A DNA stretch of 10,340 bases, taken from NCBI GenBank assembly GCA_038229915.1, contig JBBRNY010000087.1, positions 1 to 10,340 on the forward strand, written 5' to 3'. Both the position numbers and the translations under genes were made by a program. The notes beneath the pieces are model-generated. The model was not told where the DNA came from. It made no database searches and was given only the letters and a program-made list of their open reading frames with translations. The stretch comes from JAFDZW01 sp038229915. GTDB lineage: Bacteria; Bacteroidota; Ignavibacteria; Palsa-1295. Shown here piece after piece: positions 7,209 to 10,340 of this stretch (position 1 is its first letter; each line of letters starts with the position of its first letter).

Positions 7209-9023
7209 ATGCACAACGCGTTACGATATACTGGCATAGCAGCGAATGAAGGGATCATCATTGGTCCTGCATATCACTTCAACCGAAGTCTTTTGGTTGC
7301 CGAAGATCGTATCCTCGATGTTGCGGAAGTGCCGGTACAATTAGAACAATTGCAGTATTCTCTCGGTCGCTCTACTACCGAACTACAAAAGATTTCCGAC
7401 ATTGCCGCGCATAAAGCTGGGGTACAGGGTGCGGCGATCTTCGAAGCACAACGAATGATGCTTGAAGACACGGTGGTGCTCGGAGTCATCAAAGAACGCA
7501 TCGCCAAAGAACTTCGAACCGCGGCTTATGTCGTCGATTCTGAATATAGTCATCACCAACATTTTCTTCAAACCAGCGAGAACCCGTTGTTGCGCGAACG
7601 AGCCGATGACGTGGAAGATGTAAAGCAACGGCTGTTACGACATTTGCTCGAGAAACAAAAAGTCGTCTCGAAGCTCGATCATCCGGCTATCGTTGTTGCC
7701 GAATTTCTTACACCAGCCGATGCGATCCTTTTTTCTCGGCACGACTTGCTCGGCTTTGCAATGGATGCGGGTGGTGCAACCAGCCACGTTTCTATCCTTG
7801 CACGTTCATTAGGGCTTCCGGCTATTGTCGGGCTTCGGAGTGCCGCGGCGCATATCGAGACTGGCGACATTCTCATACTCGATGGATATAGCGGTGAGTT
7901 GTTCGTCAATCCTGACAATAAAACACTCGAGTATTACAGAATAAAAATTGCCGAGCGTGCACCGAAAAAACAGATCCGTGTCAAGTCGCAAGTATTTCCT
8001 CCGAAGACACTCGATGGCAGAAAAATTGTTGTCAATATGAATATGGAGCTTATTAGCGATGCGGCGATCGAAGAAGCCGAGCGCATTAGTAAGATCAAAA
8101 ATAAAGCTGTTCGTGGTCTGGGCTTGCTCAGAACAGAACATTTTCTTTCGGCTAACGATGAAATTCCAGGCGAAGTAGAACAAAGCAGAATTTATACTGA
8201 TCTGGCACAACGATTTTCCCCCGCACCTATTACGATCCGTACTTTTGATATTGGTGGTGATAAATTGATCGGTGGCGGCTTCAAAGAAAAAAATCCGTTT
8301 CTCGGATGGCGTGGCATTCGTAATTTGCTCGATCAACCTGAAGTACTCGAAACCCAACTCCGTGCAGTGCTTCGGGCTTCAGTTCTCAAGAATGTAAAGT
8401 TGATGTTCCCGATGGTCACCACGATCGATGAGCTTGATCGAACACTGATCCATCTTGAGAACGCCAAGGCATCCCTTCGGTCGAACGGGGAAGAATTTGA
8501 TGATGATATAAAGATCGGCGTAATGATCGAAGTGCCTGCGGCGGCGCTGCACTCAGCGGCATTCGCGGCAAAGTGCGATTTCCTTTCGATCGGAAGTAAT
8601 GACTTGACACAATATACACTTGCTGTTGATAGGGGCAATGAATTCATCGGGCATCTCTTTGACGAATTACATCCTGCGGTACTGCGATTGATCTCAATGA
8701 CCGTGCGCTCGGCACATATCCGAAAAAAACCGGTTTCGCTATGCGGCGAAATGGGCGGGAAGACTATGGCGTTGCCGTTTATTATTGGATTGGGAATCGA
8801 CGAAATTTCTGTCGCCCCGAATAAAGTTGAGCGCCTCTCTTCGCTGATCAGCAAGATCTCTTACCGCGAAGCCCGACAATTGACCAAACGTGTGCTGACC
8901 GAAGCACAAACACTGCCTGAGTTGAAGCAGAGTCTTTTTACCTTTTTGCAAAAAAGGAAACTTGAGAGTGAGTTCTTGAGTCCGGAAGAACTTTTGATGA
9001 TGTCTTCGATCGTTACGAAATAA
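7209..9023 (+). CDS. ptsI: Phosphoenolpyruvate-protein phosphotransferase (PTS enzyme I)
   Basis: 604 residues against about 575 in E. coli; the excess is mainly a charged C-terminal tail. Enzyme I takes phosphate from PEP onto a histidine and passes it to HPr, starting the cytoplasmic PTS cascade. It begins directly with the enzyme I N-terminal domain (GIAANEGIIIGPAY), without a GAF domain, so it is not the nitrogen-PTS PtsP form. The phospho-acceptor is His193 in GGATSHVSILAR. The C-terminal PEP-binding barrel keeps Arg308 (LLRTEHF), Arg344 (TIRTFDIGGDK), Glu441 (MIEVPA), Asn464-Asp465 (GSNDLTQY), Arg475 (VDRGNE) and the acid/base Cys512 (LCGEMGG), so it should be active. The ATG at 7209 fits the family start; there is no Shine-Dalgarno sequence. 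It stands alone behind a terminator. No ptsH or enzyme II gene is in the window, so its partners and role (sugar uptake or regulation) are open. Confidence 0.95.
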   Translation: MHNALRYTGIAANEGIIIGPAYHFNRSLLVAEDRILDVAEVPVQLEQLQYSLGRSTTELQKISDIAAHKAGVQGAAIFEAQRMMLEDTVVLGVIKERIAKELRTAAYVVDSEYSHHQHFLQTSENPLLRERADDVEDVKQRLLRHLLEKQKVVSKLDHPAIVVAEFLTPADAILFSRHDLLGFAMDAGGATSHVSILARSLGLPAIVGLRSAAAHIETGDILILDGYSGELFVNPDNKTLEYYRIKIAERAPKKQIRVKSQVFPPKTLDGRKIVVNMNMELISDAAIEEAERISKIKNKAVRGLGLLRTEHFLSANDEIPGEVEQSRIYTDLAQRFSPAPITIRTFDIGGDKLIGGGFKEKNPFLGWRGIRNLLDQPEVLETQLRAVLRASVLKNVKLMFPMVTTIDELDRTLIHLENAKASLRSNGEEFDDDIKIGVMIEVPAAALHSAAFAAKCDFLSIGSNDLTQYTLAVDRGNEFIGHLFDELHPAVLRLISMTVRSAHIRKKPVSLCGEMGGKTMALPFIIGLGIDEISVAPNKVERLSSLISKISYREARQLTKRVLTEAQTLPELKQSLFTFLQKRKLESEFLSPEELLMMSSIVTK

Positions 9024-9035
9024 ATTATTTCAACG
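9011..9035. repeat. Imperfect palindrome spanning two convergent stop codons
   Basis: GAAATAA (9017-9023) and TTATTTC (9025-9031) are exact reverse complements around one A, and CGTT/AACG extends the arms with a 2-nt bulge. The arms contain the stop codons of ptsI and of the minus-strand reductase gene. It is AT-rich and has no T tract on either side, so it is a poor intrinsic terminator. The symmetry may partly follow from both genes ending in a similar codon-plus-TAA. Confidence 0.4.
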
Positions 9036-9858
9036 CGGCTTTATACCTGTCGATCGTTTTAACGAGCACCTCTTCCAATGGTTCAGGCTTGATCAAGCGT
9101 TCAAAACGCTCATCATAAAGCACGGTATCAACACGTTTTGGTTTGTGAAAGCTGTCTAACTCAGACTTTGTAAATGCTTCGGGCATCGAACGAAGACCGG
9201 CTTGTGCAAGAAGCTCGCCGATATGAAATGGCGTTGTGATTCCAGCGTCATAAATATTCCAAATACCATTCCAATCCGTTGATGAGCTGAGACAATGACG
9301 GACAGTCTTGATAATAATATCAAGACTTGACATTGAGTTTGGTGTTTGGATCAACTTCGGGTAGGTGCGAAGTTTCGTGAGGGTATTGCGCGGTGTTGGG
9401 CTATCGGAATACACTTGTCGCGGACGCAAGATCGCGACCATCGAAGGGTTCTCATTCAAGAGTAATTCATCGCAAGCCGCTTTTGTCCAAGAGTAATATG
9501 CAGCAGGGCGTGCAGGATGAGCGGGTGTGAATGGTTTGTTATGTTCATCGTACGGTCCGTCCCAAATACATCCGCTTGAGCAATGAAGAAAGCGAATCGG
9601 TGCGCCGAGAGAAAGTATTCGCTGATAGAGTTGCACCGGTGCTTCGACATTACAACGAAATGCTTCGCGAGCATTTTCTTCACACCATTTCAGATCGGTT
9701 TTTCCGGCGGCATTAATAAGCGCATCAGGCATTACTTTTTTCAACTCATCAACAGTGAGCAGATCAAGATCGGATTTCCAATGAGTGATAGTGTGCTCGT
9801 CCAATGCCGCGGTGAGTGCCGAGCCTACTTGTCCGTTGCCTACAATAATAATGTTCAT
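9025..9858 (-). CDS. Nucleotide-sugar SDR reductase, NRS/ER-like (RmlD-related) 3,5-epimerase/4-reductase
   Basis: 277 residues from the ATG at 9858; a TTG one codon upstream is less likely. This is an extended short-chain dehydrogenase: the NAD(P)-binding GNGQVG (Gly7, 9, 12) is followed by INAAGKTD (about 48-55) and the catalytic Tyr122-x3-Lys126 (YSWTK). It is predicted to reduce the 4-keto group of a 4-keto-6-deoxy sugar nucleotide, the last step of activated rhamnose synthesis. Several segments resemble plant NRS/ER as I recall it rather than RmlD: WCEENAREAFRCN, SSGCIWDG (Cys97, where RmlD has STDYVFDG), LRPRQVYS, TPNSMSSLD and GIWNIYDAGI. NRS/ER does both 3,5-epimerisation and 4-reduction, so the same is possible here. 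It lies 6 nt after the dehydratase gene, clearly in one operon. The stop is 1 nt from that of convergent ptsI. The reductase family is secure; the bifunctional role is inference. Confidence 0.85.
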   Translation of the reverse strand: MNIIIVGNGQVGSALTAALDEHTITHWKSDLDLLTVDELKKVMPDALINAAGKTDLKWCEENAREAFRCNVEAPVQLYQRILSLGAPIRFLHCSSGCIWDGPYDEHNKPFTPAHPARPAAYYSWTKAACDELLLNENPSMVAILRPRQVYSDSPTPRNTLTKLRTYPKLIQTPNSMSSLDIIIKTVRHCLSSSTDWNGIWNIYDAGITTPFHIGELLAQAGLRSMPEAFTKSELDSFHKPKRVDTVLYDERFERLIKPEPLEEVLVKTIDRYKAALK

Positions 9859-9864
9859 CAAATT

Positions 9865-10340
9865 TTATTTTAATTTTGGCTCCCACCATGTACGATTACT
9901 GAGATACCACCGCACGGTCGAAAGCAAACCACTTTCCCAATCTGTGCTTGGCTTCCAGCCGAGTTCACGTTCGGTGTCACTCCAATCGAGCGCGTAACGT
10001 CGGTCATGCCCTGGGCGGTCTTCGACGAATGTCATTAACGACCGCAATTGCGCTTCGTCGATATTCAGTTCTTGCGCCAGTACTTGCACGATCTTCGAAC
10101 AAAGATCAATATTCGTCAACTCATTCGAACCGCCAAAGTGATAAATGCTTCCAGCTTCTCCGCGTTCGAGTACGGTCAAGATACCATCGGAATGATCGCC
10201 GACATATATCCAGTCACGAATGTTCAAACCGTCGCCATAGATCGGTATTTTTTTGCCGAGCAGTGCATTGGTAATGATCGTCGGAATAAACTTCTCCGGG
10301 AATTGAAACTCCCCGTAATTATTGGTGCACCGAGTGATAC
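9865..10340 (-). CDS. rfbB: dTDP-glucose 4,6-dehydratase, C-terminal part (5' end beyond the window)
   Basis: The minus-strand frame is open to the window edge and gives the last 158 residues of a protein that is usually 320-350 long; the N-terminal NAD-binding fold and the catalytic YxxxK are outside. Family signatures are clear: TNNYGEFQFPEKFIP, IYGDGLNIRDWIYVGDH, FGGSNELTN, VEDRPGHDRRYALD, ELGW and the terminal TVRWYL. The enzyme dehydrates glucose-nucleotide to the 4-keto-6-deoxy intermediate using bound NAD, the first committed step to dTDP- or UDP-rhamnose and related deoxysugars for cell-surface polysaccharide. The visible part is typical of the dTDP form, but UDP-glucose use cannot be excluded. 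It is the upstream gene of the pair with the NRS/ER-like reductase, whose product would consume its product. An internal ATG at 10227 is not the real start, because homology continues upstream of it. Confidence 0.95.
   Translation of the reverse strand, partial: ITRCTNNYGEFQFPEKFIPTIITNALLGKKIPIYGDGLNIRDWIYVGDHSDGILTVLERGEAGSIYHFGGSNELTNIDLCSKIVQVLAQELNIDEAQLRSLMTFVEDRPGHDRRYALDWSDTERELGWKPSTDWESGLLSTVRWYLSNRTWWEPKLK

Noticed and set aside
7809..8854. Two long minus-strand open frames (182 and 173 codons) opposite ptsI
   Set aside because: They lie entirely inside a well-conserved enzyme I gene, overlap each other and show no recognisable domain; they are antisense shadows.
9948..10274. 108-codon plus-strand open frame at the right end
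   Set aside because: It is antisense to the conserved dehydratase; Arg/Ser/His-rich translation is typical of shadow frames.

Overview
The window carries seven protein-coding genes packed into two opposing blocks, with no RNA gene, CRISPR array or insertion sequence that I can see. GC content is moderate. None of the starts I examined has a convincing Shine-Dalgarno sequence, and one protein ends in a type IX secretion (T9SS) C-terminal sorting domain. Together these point to the Bacteroidota/Chlorobi/Ignavibacteria/Kapabacteria group (FCB). Which phylum cannot be settled from this sequence.

Plus strand, 1-4418: a tight cluster of three genes with gaps of 2-3 nt. The first two (the first cut by the window edge) are unrecognised small proteins that appear to be diverged tandem paralogues. 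The third is a 1125-residue AddB/RecB-type PD-(D/E)XK nuclease with a degenerate helicase-like N-terminus and an AddB-type Fe-S cysteine set. Its expected AddA helicase partner is not in the window.

Plus strand, 4557-7100: a secreted reprolysin-like zinc metalloprotease with signal peptide, propeptide, catalytic domain, about four Ig/PKD-like domains and a T9SS sorting domain. It is preceded by a 138-nt spacer with a thrice-repeated CGACTTT(T)G motif and followed by a textbook intrinsic terminator (7121-7150).

Plus strand, 7209-9023: ptsI, encoding enzyme I of the PEP:sugar phosphotransferase system, with all key residues present but no HPr or enzyme II gene beside it.

Minus strand, 10340-9025: a nucleotide-rhamnose operon, read right to left. 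It holds the C-terminal part of a glucose-nucleotide 4,6-dehydratase (RfbB/RmlB) and, 6 nt later, a short SDR reductase. The reductase resembles the plant/viral NRS/ER 3,5-epimerase/4-reductase more than classical RmlD. Gene order mirrors the domain order of the fused plant RHM enzyme. The operon converges on ptsI with a single base between the stop codons.

Most interesting: the split RHM-like rhamnose pair, the unknown tandem paralogues fused into the nuclease transcription unit, and a roughly three-fold excess of GATC. I see no clear sign of a wholly new multi-gene system.
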